DNA of 64,000 nt, from contig JADNRZ010000001.1 in NCBI GenBank assembly GCA_015501605.1, forward strand, positions 1 through 64,000, read 5' to 3'. This document shows positions 46,191 to 57,858 of this stretch, piece by piece. This DNA is from Panaeolus papilionaceus. Lineage: Eukaryota; Basidiomycota; Agaricomycetes; Agaricales. The notes under the pieces were generated by a model that saw only the letters and a list, made by a program, of their open reading frames with translations, ran no database searches and had not been told where the DNA came from. The translations under genes were made by a program, and so were the position numbers. Position 1 is the stretch's first letter; every line of letters begins with the position of its first letter.

Positions 46191-48862
46191 CTACGCCTGG
46201 CACGCGGGGGGCAACAAGAAGTTATTGACGTGGCCCGAAGCACCAACTCCCAACCCCCTGCTACCAAAGCCTTTCCAGATGGAACATGCGTTGGCACCAC
46301 CATATCTGTTGACGTCGGCTTGAATCCAGGCATCACGGGCATTAAGGACTGTTACATCAACAGATTGCATCAGCGAAGAAACAAGGAAGAAAAGCGACAC
46401 GACTCGGGGAAAAGAACAGGATAAAGGTACATACATGTGGGATTGCAAGGCTGAAGAGCCAGTGCGTCTAGGAAGAGGTGCAGGAAGACGACATTTCCTT
46501 CTGCGGTGTCTGGGTTGGTGCGAGCGGTGGCGGACCAACCATGGGCGGCGACTAGTTCGGCGTAGACATTGAACAACATGTTGGCCCAAACCTCCCCAAT
46601 GGCTGTAAAAATATTGGATTCAAATCATGCGCGAATAAGTGAGTTGCTAAATCGCCTACAATGGACTTCGGTGCGAGTTTGAAGGTCTCCATACGTGAGA
46701 GGGTTGGTCGTCCTGTATTTGAACAATAAGTACGGGCATGACAGCAGGTAGACAAAACCAACATACATATTTGTCGAGTATGGGTGTGTACGAATACCAG
46801 CTGGGTTGTTCGTGACATATTGGCCCATAACATAGTCTGGGACATCTGCCGACGTCTTTTCCATCCAACTGGGGTTAGAGACATTAGCATCGTTTCTTGA
46901 CGGTCTCTCGTTTTATTTTACCTAGCCATAGCATCAGACCATCCTAAAAAGCATAGAGTATGAGCGCACTTCTCGACCACGAACAAATGATAAACCTACC
47001 TTCGCCCATTCCACCGGCCTCCGTGGTCTGCAAGCAACGCCCAGTACCACCGCCAGTCATGCGGTTTGTAACACCATGTGTCATCTCGTGGGTGACGATG
47101 TCATTCTCAAGAGCACCATCGCGCATAGGCTGTTGACGTGTCAAAAAAGGTTGCCATGAAAACAAAAAATATACGAACAGAAGTACGTGTCCAGAGGAAC
47201 ATGCCTGTTAGGGAAAGAAAACGAAGATCATCCTCAGCTAGGAGTCAGTGTAGAACAAAAATATACATACGCATCGTTCCTGAGCTTCCACTGATAGGGA
47301 GTTAAGTGGATGGTGAGAGATAATCTTAGACAGGGTACAAATTAAGACATACTCAGCTGGCGTGGCGAAGTTGGCGTTATTGGTGCCTGATGCGTCCTGG
47401 ACAGAGATAAGGACGGGGTCATTTCCCTTTCCACCCTTACCAAAGTTGTTGGATTGGAAATTGAAAGATGACTAGAGTTATATATTCCATGAATATGCTA
47501 GTTCAGTTCAGGTGAATGCTATGCCAACCTCTGTAAAGCCATAACTGAAGGTATATTAGCAACAAGATCCGAGAGAGATGATAAAAATGAATCACCGATA
47601 GGTCACATCATGAATGGTGTTAACCAGATAAAAAGCGTTGACACGGGCAGCGTCCAGATTTACTTGAACGGTAGGTTGTTGATTCGGATCTTGAACGAAG
47701 ACGAAATTATCAGGATCTGACGTCTCTGCTGTGGTTGACGCTTGGTTCGCCTTGAAGGCGATAGCATTGTTACCCCTTGATTACATTTTTCAGAACGCGA
47801 GAAGTGAATAACGAAAATGTTTGTTAACTCACGAAGTGGTTGTAGATGTTGTGGTACCCGTTGAGTGCCATCCATTGGGTGATGCATTGGTGTCCTGAGG
47901 ATCAGTGAGGTTTTCAAAGCCATCTGTAAGAATTTCCTTTTGAATAGGGAGAACCAGATACTGTGAATCTCGGTCAACGATGGAATACAATAGAAAAACT
48001 AAAAGTTCGCACAGTTGCTCTGGCCACGAAATCAGTAACAGAGACCAAGTCGCCCGAATGGGCATCAACAAAGGCTTCAAAGAACGAGCCCGTTGACTCA
48101 TTCTGGATTTGAACGACGTGCGTCAGGACGGCGGTACTATCTGGCTTCACAAAGAATTCTAGAGTAGGTGGATGATTGTTGAATGTTCCACCAAGAGCCT
48201 TCTCTGCAGAAGAAATTGCTGCTGATAGGGCAATAGTGGGCGTTGCTGAAGTGATGCTCTCTGTATAGAGAAAACCTTGAGTTTGTGGACTCGTATCCAG
48301 AAAATCTTCCTGACTGACTTGGGTTAACAAAGGAAGAGCCAAATGATACAACCTTGTTGTCATGATTGAAGGCAACATTTGCAACGGCGTTGGCAAATGG
48401 AACTCCGTCCTAAATAGCGTTGAGAAAAAAGAAGCAAAGCAAATATATGAACGATGCCCCACATACATGGCTCTGAGTCAAGAATGCATGCTTGGATACC
48501 CCACCAGAGAAACCAGTCCTGAATGAAATTGTACTAGGGTCTCTGGATAGGTGCGAGCCTGCAAACGCAATCGCCGCAGATGAGAGGGAGAAATTCGATC
48601 TTTTGGTCAATGGATGATCGACCCCAGTATCGAATGTCTGAAAGTTGGTGTCAGGCCAATCGAAAGGTTGAATAAAATTCGACTGTACCTCAAAGGTGCT
48701 TGCGGGATGGAATGCCTCAACATGTAGGCCGGAATCAGTTGGGAATGTGCGTCGGGTCAGGTGTGTGAGGTGCGGTTCGATGAAGAGAGGAGAGGCGTTT
48801 GAGGTCGTGGCATAGGTCACTGCAAGAAGGATGGAGCTAAGCAATTTGTTGAACGACACCAT
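46191..48862 (-). CDS. Fungalysin (M36) secreted metalloprotease
   Basis: ATG 48862 opens a signal peptide ([20 protein letters not shown]) and an FTP-type propeptide. About twelve short exons follow. Recognisable parts are [39 protein letters not shown] propeptide sequence, [32 protein letters not shown], and [16 protein letters not shown]. The zinc site [14 protein letters not shown] (about 47070-47110) and GEGWSDAMA with the third ligand Glu (split by an intron at about 46945-47000) are intact, followed by [16 protein letters not shown] and a C-terminus with [12 protein letters not shown]...[10 protein letters not shown]36 enzymes degrade extracellular protein and self-process their propeptide. 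Exon joins checked keep the frame; the gene looks functional. Confidence 0.88.
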
Positions 48863-50287
48863 GTTATCGATTTTGAGAGATACTCACCAACAGGGGTTAC
48901 GCGAACTGGCGTTTAAAAGAGAAATTTGATACAGAGTACCATGCGTGACGAAACGTCGATAGGCCGATAGGCTACTGTGGGATCTAAGCGTGTAGAAAAA
49001 AAGTGAGCTTCAGTCGAGCTCCTGCGCTCTAAACGACCTATGTCAGGCTAGATTTTCCTAGATGACCTGAAGAACAGCATGGCTAGCACATCATGGGTTA
49101 CATAGACGTGGCGAAGATGAGCAGAGGTAGTATATTTTAAGGTAGATAAGAGCCAACAAAGCATGAGGACCACTAGGGCTCTTCTCCTCTATCTTGTAAG
49201 AATTGGCTCCGGGATTGCCAGACTGTGAGAGATTCGACAGCCAGATGTGTTGATGACCACTCGGTTGGCCAATATTCTGAAGCTATTTAAAACAGATCAT
49301 GCGCTATTAACTCGATAAAACTAGCATTAGTAGGTCTTTCTCAGAAAAGAAGCGCGTATTGAAAGAAAAACATACCAAAATGGTTTAACACCGACCACCA
49401 GCCCGCTATTGGTTGCAAGAACATTGCTCCAAGGCTCAGAAGTCTTCCTGAGTGGCTTCTCCTCAGTTCAGGTTCATCAGTCGTTGAGGCGTCGACAATT
49501 GAATTGGTCAGGTCAGTCGGCAATTGCCGGTCATAACCATCACCCGAGTTAGCCGGCAATCCAGCACAATGACTTCGACTTAACTTCGACTAGACGCCTC
49601 AGTACACATTCACGACCTTCATCACCTGTTTGCTCTGGCGCGCAACCTGCTCTCGTCAACAATCATCATGCATGACAATGCACTGACTATGGTCGTACGA
49701 CAATTCAATTGAACCATGAAAGCTATCCGCCGCCAGCAGTGGGCCAGCACGATCTGATCCCCTTGGAAGACCCTTTTCTCTCGGTCAACAACCCTGATGT
49801 CACTCTTGCTGTCTATGTGTCCTGATTATGGGAAGTGGCACGCGAGCAAAAATCTGGGAGGTTCAGTCCTGCAAAAAGGGCACCAGTTACTGAGCTCGTG
49901 AACTATGTATCATCAGAGAGCACGCTGAAGAATCTGGTCTGGAGTCTGGACAGCGCAGTCACAATATCTTTGACACTGGTTTCATCCACCTGAGGTTAAA
50001 ATGGAGCTTTATGAAGTCCTCCACCACAGGGCTGTGTTTCTTGTAGACTTTCCTCTACAGACCTGAATTCCAATACATAAACCGTTAAACTTAGATGCGA
50101 CTTAATTGAGCGCGATCGTTTGGTGTTTCATCAACATCTTGACAGGAGCTTCCCGTCACCCTCCTTTAATATGTAGATATTTGAAAAGTGGTTGTGCATT
50201 CAATCTTTCTTCTTTCCTAACTCATCACTTCCCCCTTAGTTTTCGTTCTGGTCCTCAACGACGGTTGGTGCTTGGAAAGCGAGCCCA
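48863..50287. other. Divergent intergenic region
   Basis: It lies between the M36 protease (minus) and the DUF6533 gene (plus) and presumably holds both promoters. The only long frame, 49341-49559 (minus), has no recognised motif. Confidence 0.4.
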
Positions 50288-51701
50288 ATGCTCACCGCCA
50301 ATTCTTGTCTTCCTGAAGACGTCAACTCCCAATTGCTCGTACGCTCTGCGTCAACAGGTTGAGTTGATATCTTCTGAATGCATGTCTATCCTGTCTGACA
50401 AGCCTTTCAGCTGCTGCATTCACAGTCCTGGTTTGGGAGTACCTGGTGACATGGAAGAGTGAGGTGCAATACATTTGGAGGTGCGCTGCTTTCTTGACGC
50501 CGATGAGGGAGAAAAGCTCAAAATCAGGACCAGGCGGCCATTTAACATTGGCCGACTGCTTTTTATATGTGCCAGGTACTCTGGGCTTGCTTTTCAGAGG
50601 CAGGTGGATTCTCTATTCTCGAAATTGATTTTCTGACTGCCGTTCGGCATTTTTATAGTCATAACTTGTTCCTCGTCCTTGGTGGACCGATGAAACACCT
50701 CCCTGTTCAAGATGCTTCAACCTGTGTTCGTTTCATCCTTCCGTCCCTCGTTGCGGCACGATTTTTGCTCAACATGCTAGACGCTATTCTGATGCTGGAG
50801 CGTACGTTGTGTACCTTCAACTCTACGCCAAATAGCGGGCTAATTATTCCTTCTTCAACCCTTCGTTCTTAGTTTACGCTCTGTACAACAGAAACAAATT
50901 CGTCGCATCCGTTCTTGTTCTTCTATTCCTGGGCCTTCTCACCTCCGAAATCATCGTTGGTTATTACAACTTGGGCAGAACACACTATAATTGCATCTGT
51001 GACGTCGTCCAGACACACAGTACCGTCTTGTTCTTTGCGTAAGTTTATTTTATGCCCCTCTTATGTTGCGACTCGTGAACACTCCTATTCCGATTCAGTG
51101 TAACCATATGGATTGTCCATCTTAATCTGGGCGCACTACTTGTCGCAACAAGACGACTGAGTAAATCTGATCGTCCCTTGGTCAAATTGGTGAGTCGCGA
51201 TGGGGTGTGTGTTATAGTCCTGGTCTGTGGTGAGCTCCTTCCCTTGCACTCCAATTTTTGGCGGATCTAATCCCCAATCTTTCACTAGCGGTCTATGCAT
51301 TCATCGTACCCTACGCTCTCATCACAGGACCAACGAGGTCGCATATTATGTTCGGGTAAGCCAGATACACAATCTTTGTTTCATGTCATTTATTTTTGCC
51401 TCCTTTTAACGGATAAGCTGGCCGATATCATTTCTTTCCATCGCCGTGAGTCAATCTGTTCTCTCCGTATTTATTAGAGATCTTACCCCCTTCGTCTCAG
51501 TGCTGCAGGCTCATTATCAATATGCAAAAACTTCACCATGATCAAGCGTTGGAACAATGGGCAAACCAGGGCGGCACCTCTGACTCAGAGCCGCCGTTGG
51601 ATGATATAATATCCCTGGATCATGAGGATGGCGACGAACAAGACGTGGAGGCTAAGAGGTATGACGGGCCCTGGTCTTCGCTCAAGTCCGGTTTGCGCTG
51701 A
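50288..51701 (+). CDS. DUF6533-type multi-pass membrane protein
   Basis: ATG 50288 (MLTANSCLPEDVNSQLLVRS) joins across a GTTGAG...TTTCAG intron to AAAFTVLVWEYLVTWKSEVQ and YIWR, the DUF6533 start. TRRPFNIGRLLFICARY corresponds to the second conserved helix. After an intron-rich stretch come LVAARFLLNMLDAILMLE, VYALYNRNKFVASVLVLLFL, FFA-VTIWIVHLNLGALLVAT, AVYAFIVPYALITGPTRS and WPISFLSIA helices. The tail reads INMQKLHHDQALEQWANQ...SLKSGLR with TGA at 51699. Function of the family is unknown. The exon between about 50570 and 50700 is uncertain; the rest is consistent. It converges on the dead end of the CBM1 array. Confidence 0.72.
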
Positions 51702-51894
51702 CAGATTTTAGTTCAAGTTCTTGTGCCGCTTCAATGGTCCCATCTGACAGTGAAGTCATGCATAAATCATAGCTACTGCATTTGTCGGACCTACCAACAT
51801 TGGCATTTCTCGAAAAACCAATCTCACCACTCATTCAACCAAATTAGGTTCAGTTCAGATTCCTTGATTCATGAGAGGCTTATGTGGCTCGTAC

Positions 51895-52047
51895 ATTGAC
51901 CATACAGCTACATTGTTAATATGACAAATTCAGCAAACGATTGGAATATTGGATCAGTATCAACACTTACTGGCGCCAATGGTTCGGGATCATCTGCCAG
52001 AGCCTTAGTCATGGCAGCCCCTAGGAGTACAGAAGAATTGGTTTCAT
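51895..52047 (-). pseudogene. Solo-CBM1 array copy 1, dead
   Basis: The signal-peptide exon starts ATG 52047 but a base loss gives MKPILLYS-stop. The remainder, AKALADDPEPLAP-like codons, donor GTAAGT, and the 13-nt exon (51895-51907), are still legible. The later exons (GGG.., GPTKC.., YYA.C) are absent. The TATA element of the other copies reads TACAAAA here. Confidence 0.82.
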
Positions 52048-52791
52048 CTAGGTGAATTATCTGGTTACACAAATGGGATCGAGACAACATCCTATGTTAC
52101 TTCTAAGAACATCCATTTTGTACCTGCCAAGTTACTTTATTTCTTCGGGAAATTCATAGGTGAGGATGAACATCATCCGAGAGAAGAGCTCGTATCGCGT
52201 GGAAATGACATCTAGCATATACTTCGGCGTTTTAGCAAATATTGAGCGATTTTGGGGAAGGTACCCATTATCAAGAATCGTGAATTATGATTAATATTAT
52301 GGCTATGCCAGTAGACCTTATGATCATGATCATGTATCGAACTTGTAAACCTGACATCGGGTGATTTCTGCCGTTAGGGGTTCTTGCGAAATTATCGTTG
52401 ATTCCATGAACTCCCAACGAAAACTTAAACCGATAGAAGTGCAGCTGGATATCAGCCAAGCCGGCTGCAAATATCCGACTTGGGGCGGTCTTGGAACGGT
52501 TGGCGTCAAGCTCGTCAGCAAGGCTGAATTCTGACGGAGAAACAATGGGAGAATAATGATATTGCCATTTATCATGAATTTAATCTCATACCACTCCTCA
52601 TCCTTCAATCGACACAACCTTACCGTTACTCGCGAAGCGGAAATATCAGATTCTTCGACTCTCTGTGAAGTGGGACGACCGACGCTGCATAAATAAAGAA
52701 ATTTAGCTAATCTTGACAAAAGCTTGAGGATACTCGCCATGACTGTGGCGCACAGGGGAGGGTTACGAACTACTCACTAATGTTTAATTTA

Positions 52792-53295
52792 TTAATTGGG
52801 CTCGGAAGTGGGGGCGGGCGTTGGCTCTGGTGTTGGTTGCGGTGTAGGAATAGGGAGGCATTGGGCATAGTCTGGATATGAAATATCAGACAATAGTGAC
52901 CACAGCACCGTGAATCTCAGTGAAAAGAAAAATGCGTACAAAAGTTGTAAGTGTAGCAATAGGCGCCAGGGACACATTTAGTTGGGCCGAGACCCGCTTT
53001 GACTGAGTAGAGATGAGCTCGTCAATGGGGCACACAAGTACATAAAGCAAAAAGAATCGTACCGTAGGCGAATCCTCCGCCTGCCATTCAGTTGCGAGTT
53101 ATGTTAGATTTGTCTCATTTATAACAGGTTTATGCAGCTCGTACATTGACCGTAGAGCTATGTTGTAGCGAATTCAATGAACGATAAAACGGCTGCGTCA
53201 ACTTGAACATTGATACTCACTGGCGCCAATTCTTCAGGCTCTGCAAGTGCCTTCGCCAGGGCAGCTCCAATGAGTACGAAAAGAATGGGCTTCAT
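52792..53295 (-). CDS. Small secreted solo-CBM1 protein, copy 2, 82 aa
   Basis: Five exons: 53221-53295, 53145-53157 (13 nt), 53063-53080 (18 nt), 52941-53003, 52792-52871. The product is a signal peptide (MKPILFVLIGAALAKALA), a short acidic spacer, and one CBM1: LYGQCGGGFAY, a 5-residue insertion, GPTKCVPGAYC, then YNFYYAQCLP. The four cysteines and the binding aromatics (Tyr of LYGQ, Tyr-Tyr of YYAQ) and Gln of the canonical module are kept. A Pro/Thr/Glu tail TPQPTPEPTPAPTSEPN ends the protein where enzymes would carry a linker and catalytic domain. It should bind crystalline polysaccharide outside the cell, by family knowledge; role as effector, swollenin-like loosener or decoy is unknown. 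Confidence 0.85.
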
Positions 53296-53359
53296 CTGAG
53301 TGGATTATCTGGTTACACAAACGGGATAGGGGCAACGCCCTAACATCGAAGAACGTCCG

Positions 53360-53366
53360 TTTTATA
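53360..53366 (-). promoter_or_regulatory. TATA box of solo-CBM1 copy 2
   Basis: TATAAAA on the minus strand, 65 nt upstream of the ATG. Equivalent boxes precede copies 3 and 4 at similar distance. Confidence 0.6.
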
Positions 53367-53899
53367 CCTGCCTAGTTAGCTTATTCCATCGGGAAATTCA
53401 AAGATTAGGATAAGCACCATCCGAGAGAAGAACTCGTATCGCGTGGAAATGACATCTGGCATTTACTTCGGCGTTTTGGCAAATGTTGAGCGATTTTGGG
53501 AAGAAAAGTTTGTATTCATTATCAAGAATCACAAATCATTGTTGATATTACCGCTACGTAAGACCTTATGATCAAATCTTGAATTTGTGAATTTGACATC
53601 GGGTGACTTCCGACGTTATTGTTGATTCCACGAACTCACAAAGAAAATACGACCTAATGGCATTCCTTCAACCTACAAGATTTTCATTCATCGTGAATTT
53701 AATCTCATCTCTCTCCTCGTCCTTCAATCAATACAAACCCTATTCTTACTCGCGAAACATAAATATCACATCCTTCAGCCTCAAAGGATGTGTGAAGTGG
53801 GACGGCCGACGCTGCATGAAAACAATTTAAATAGGCTTGGGACACCCACCCTGGGACTGGCACATACAGGAAGGCTTTGAACTCACTGTCATCGGCTTG

Positions 53900-54394
53900 T
53901 TAATTGAACGCGGAAGTGGGTGCGGGTGTTGGTTCTGGTGTTGGAATAGGGAGACACCAGGCGTAATCTGTGGCAAAATATCAGATAATAATAGAGAGGT
54001 CCGCAGACGCGGAACCAGCAATAAGGAGTACGTACAAAAGTTGATCACCTGGCAATAGGCACCAGGAACACATTTGGTAGGGCCAGCGTTCAGTTTGACT
54101 AAGTAAAAATAGGCACAGGGCACTCAGGTAATGCAGACAAGTAAAATAAAAAGAAAATTACTGTAGGCATAACCTCCGCCTGTTTAATTGCGATTGATGT
54201 TAGATTTGGTTCATTGATATGTTTATGGGCTCATACATTGACCGTAGACCTATGTATATGACGGCGAATTCAGTGAACATTCAATGGCAGCGCCAAATGG
54301 TACTCACTGGCACCAACTTTTCAGGCTCTGTAGGATCATCTGCAAGTGCCTTCGCCAGAACAGCTCCAAGGAGTACGAAAAGAGTGGGTTTCAT
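53900..54394 (-). CDS. Small secreted solo-CBM1 protein, copy 3, 82 aa
   Basis: Exons 54308-54394, 54237-54249 (13 nt), 54162-54179 (18 nt), 54036-54098 and 53900-53967 join in phase. Signal peptide MKPTLFVLLGAVLAKALA is followed by a spacer with DDPTEPEKLVP and CBM1 segments VYGQCGGGYAY, GPTKCVPGAYC and INFYYAWCLP. The tail is TPEPTPAPTSAFN. It differs from copy 2 by Trp for Gln next to the last Cys and by Val-Tyr at the first aromatic. Same gene structure and orientation as its neighbours; no damage seen. Confidence 0.85.
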
Positions 54395-54446
54395 CTGAGC
54401 AATCTGCTTCACAAACGGGATAGAGACAACGTCATAAAGACGTACA

Positions 54447-54453
54447 TTTTATA
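54447..54453 (-). promoter_or_regulatory. TATA box of solo-CBM1 copy 3
   Basis: TATAAAA on the minus strand, about 53 nt upstream of the ATG. Confidence 0.55.
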
Positions 54454-55169
54454 TTCTTCCACAACTCAATTCGTCGAGAAACCGCAAGTAGATACGAGGA
54501 TATCCATCAGCGAGACCCCCTCGTATCGCGTGGAATTGTCATTTTAGCATCTACTTCGGTGTTTTGACAAATCTTGAGCGGTTTGTGGAGAGGAAAGATT
54601 GTATTCGTTATCAGTAATCATTGTTGGTATTACCGCGACCTTAGGCCTCATGATCAGATGTGGCTTTTTAAGTTTTGATTCTGAGTAGAGAAGTTCTTGA
54701 ATTTGTGATGCCATCGTTGATTCGGTGAAAAAGCCAGCTTCAGCCAATAGAGAAAGCGGTTAGATATTGCTCGCGTTCTGATAGATGCATCAACTTGGAT
54801 TGCTGCGGATGGGTGTAATGTGATCAACCGAGTCGGTTGTAAGATATCCGATCTTGGGCTCTTCAGAGATTTGGTGTAGAACTGGAGAGATGTGTTAGAC
54901 TTCACACTATGCACAAATCACGGCGAAATTTACTATTGGTGTGTCTCAGGATTTCAATTTCACGCACAAGAAATTTCCTCTCGATCCTTCAATTAACGCG
55001 ATCTCAGCCACCACCTGCCATTATCTGGATTCGCAAAAAACGTCGTACGCTATGCAGTATCTTCATTTCTGACCAGAGTTGACGATTGCAACTACCATCA
55101 CTGTCTAACAAAAATTTAGCGAGACTTTGGACTATGAAGGAAATCCTCCAGCTCACCCTTGTTAATTTG

Positions 55170-55639
55170 CTAGTTGAGCGCGGCAGTGGATTCTGGTGTG
55201 GATTCTGGTGTCGGAATAGGAAGGCACCAGGCGTAATCTGGTGCAAAATATCAGACAATTATGGGGAGGTCCGCAAACGTGAAAATACGTACAAACGTTA
55301 ACTGACTGGCAGTAGGCACCAGGGACACATTTAGTTGGCCCGACGCCGTTTTTAACTGATGAGGCATGTTGATGAGCATGCAGCAGCGCAAACGAGAGGG
55401 AAATGAACTTACTGTAGGCAAAACCTCCGCCTGTTTAGTTTATGTTAGATTAGATTCAGCTAAACTCGCTTTAGGGAAGTGCTTTTCGTACATTGACCAT
55501 ATAGCTATTTTATGAGGAATTTAGTGAACAATTGGCATATCGGCACAAGACGAACACTTACTGGCGCCAATGGTTCGGGATCATCTGCGAGAGCCTTCGC
55601 CACGGCAGCTCCCAGGAGTAAGAAAAGAATGGGCTTCAT
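55170..55639 (-). CDS. Small secreted solo-CBM1 protein, copy 4, 79 aa
   Basis: Exons 55562-55639, 55492-55504 (13 nt), 55413-55430 (18 nt), 55293-55355 and 55170-55237 give 79 residues. Signal peptide MKPILFLLLGAAVAKALA, spacer DDPEPLAP, then LYGQCGGGFAYIKNGV, GPTKCVPGAYCQSVN and VYYAWCLP, tail IPTPESTPESTAALN. The insertion of about five residues after the GGGFAY turn is shared by all copies and absent from the neighbouring GH5 enzyme's CBM1. It is the array member nearest that gene. Intact by all checks. Confidence 0.86.
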
Positions 55640-55699
55640 CTGAGGGAAATTATCTGGCCACACAAACAGGATGAAAAGAACCGTCGTGAGGTTTTCCAC

Positions 55700-55705
55700 T
55701 TTATA
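55700..55705 (-). promoter_or_regulatory. TATA box of solo-CBM1 copy 4
   Basis: CTATAAAG on the minus strand, about 61 nt upstream of the ATG. Confidence 0.55.
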
Positions 55706-55860
55706 GGCCTACGGTAGCCTATTTCTTCTGAACCTCTGGAGAAATCACGGTCGAAAGTATATAATCAGAAAGAAGACCTCGTGTTGTGTGAAATTAGCCC
55801 TCTAGCATCTATTTCGGGATTTTGACCAATGTCGAGGGAGTGCTTGAAAGGGACGATTTT

Positions 55861-57800
55861 GTTCATCAGTAAGAATATGGAATCTTATGATCAGATATAG
55901 TACTTGTAAACATGACAGTCGGTGACTGCTGATAGCGATTCTTGCGGTGGCGTCATAGACTCCACCAAAACCAATAAACCTTCGTTTGAACAACGTGAAA
56001 ATTTTGAGACTGCGGTCTGATGGACGAGTGAGCGTCAGACTTCTGCACATTGAACCTGGTGCGGTGAACTCCGACCTTATATTGTATCCAGGTATCTCGA
56101 ACTGGATTTGGCAGTCAACTTGGCTTCGATTAGGTGGGTGTGCATAGCTGACTAGTGGTGAAGTTGCTAAAAGTGCCTGTCAAATTAATATCACTGAGCA
56201 CAATCGATTGAGACGTGATGAGCCTACATACTAATGCTAAACTTGGACTTGTAGTATTCTGAATAACATTCCGACTGAAGACAATGCGAGAGACCCACTC
56301 TGGAACTATGGAATTGAACAGAGAAGTGAGTAGACCATATGAAGTTGTAACTTCCTGCCTGAGCCCGACAGATTGTGGCGACGTGTAGGCTTTATTACAG
56401 CAGGCTGGCTGAGGGAAGGGATTTAACTGGTCCTGAATCAGGATAACGATGCAGAAATGGCATTCGTTGAGCCACCGGGTCCAATACAGCTAGGAACATG
56501 AGTCTAAATCTCCCCCAAGAATGAGCGGGAAATGGAAAAATCGCGGCGATGGCTTATGATGATATTTCACATTGCCCGAAAGAGTCTAAGGGGATCGCTG
56601 GGTTAATGTTCTTCGGAGCTTGCAAGCAAGTACACGCGTCATAAGATGCGAGTATTTAGGCTGAGTTTTCCTGCCCAGCTGAGTGCCCTGGGTAATAGAC
56701 GCTTGTCCAGCCATGAAATATCCTTTCACATGATATCTAGAGTGAAAGGGTCAGCATGTATCCCGACCATTGTTAAACTAAAACTCACCTCTCGCAGACT
56801 ATGAGGTCCTTTCGAGTTTTGTCTGGGTATGATGCAGCAACCTGATGCCAGGTTAGCAGCCATTGTCCCCTCTAATTACGACAAATGGTTGTACTTATGC
56901 AGTTAGAGATTCAGATGATAAACTTTTCCTGTAAACATCTAAGCATTTTTCTGATCAGAACAAATGGCTGACAAGAACGTTCAATAGTTCCTCGTTGAGT
57001 TAAGTCAAGGACGAGCCTTGCACCCAGAAGCGCCACCTTAACTAAGACTTGTTTTGACAGCTTTGTGTTGCGTCTGATGCTTGATTTCGACGACCATTAC
57101 CCTTTTCTCCTCCCGCTATCATTATTTCAATAGTCCCCAAATACCGAAGAACTTGCAAACCCTTTCGTTGTTTCTTTGATAGGAGTACTTTCTCGACAGT
57201 CAATGCTCCGGGTTATATGATACTCTTGACATTCTCGGAGCAAGTTTGGTGAAAGCTGATCATGCGACATGGGCGAAAGGAATGGACAGCGCGGATTTGC
57301 GCGTGGCCTGAGTGCTGTGGTGTAAACCTCTTAATCGCTTTTTCCGTACCATGTCATAGCGTCCCGGCGCTTTTTGAAGACTTGACTCTTGGGTTTGGGT
57401 GGATTAGTTAATTGCAAAATTCATCGTCAGCGTCACCAGGCATCTACCCGTACTTTGCTGCTGGCAACGCTCAGGCTATTTTCCCTTGATTTGGTTCATT
57501 CTTACAGGGCTTCTTCTCGCTGGCTCGGATTTCGCGTAATTTCGGGGACTTGCTGTGCTGGATGTTCTAATTTTAGATGCAGCGAGTGTGGGTGCTAACA
57601 TTGGCTACATGTTATCTGCATAACGCATCATATCAGCGTCCAGCTACCCCACCTTTTACTTGCGTTACCACTTCGCGAGCTTGTCTATTTTTAACTGTTC
57701 CGGAAAATTAGAATCTACATGCCCCGCGAAATGTCGTCGTCTGGGGTATTAATTGTCTTCGTCTATCCGTGGTTTATCCAAACGACACCACTCTCAGGTG
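55861..57800. other. Divergent intergenic region between CBM1 array and GH5 gene
   Basis: The array reads left and the GH5 gene reads right, so these 1.9 kb should include both control regions. No gene or repeat was recognised. Confidence 0.4.
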
Positions 57801-57807
57801 TATAAAG
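57801..57807 (+). promoter_or_regulatory. TATA box of the GH5 endoglucanase gene
   Basis: TATAAAG lies 51 nt upstream of the ATG, comparable with the array genes. Confidence 0.6.
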
Positions 57808-57858
57808 TCTGCGTCGACAAGGAGTGCTGGCAGACCATTGACATCTTTAGTGCTCAAG

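Larger units (their letters stand above)
51895..55860. repeat. Tandem array of about 1.1-1.2-kb units, four copies
   Basis: The duplicated unit includes the small CBM1 gene plus upstream DNA. A TTCGGCGTTTTGACAAATGT-like block recurs at about 52224, 53465, 54555 and 55812. All units point in the minus direction. Unit 1 (lowest coordinates) is truncated where the DUF6533 gene ends. Confidence 0.8.

Noticed and set aside
53145..53157. 7-nt exon using a GTCAAT donor in the solo-CBM1 genes
   Set aside because: It also keeps the frame, but the 13-nt version uses a better donor (GTACGAG), matches the GH5 gene and retains the first CBM1 cysteine.
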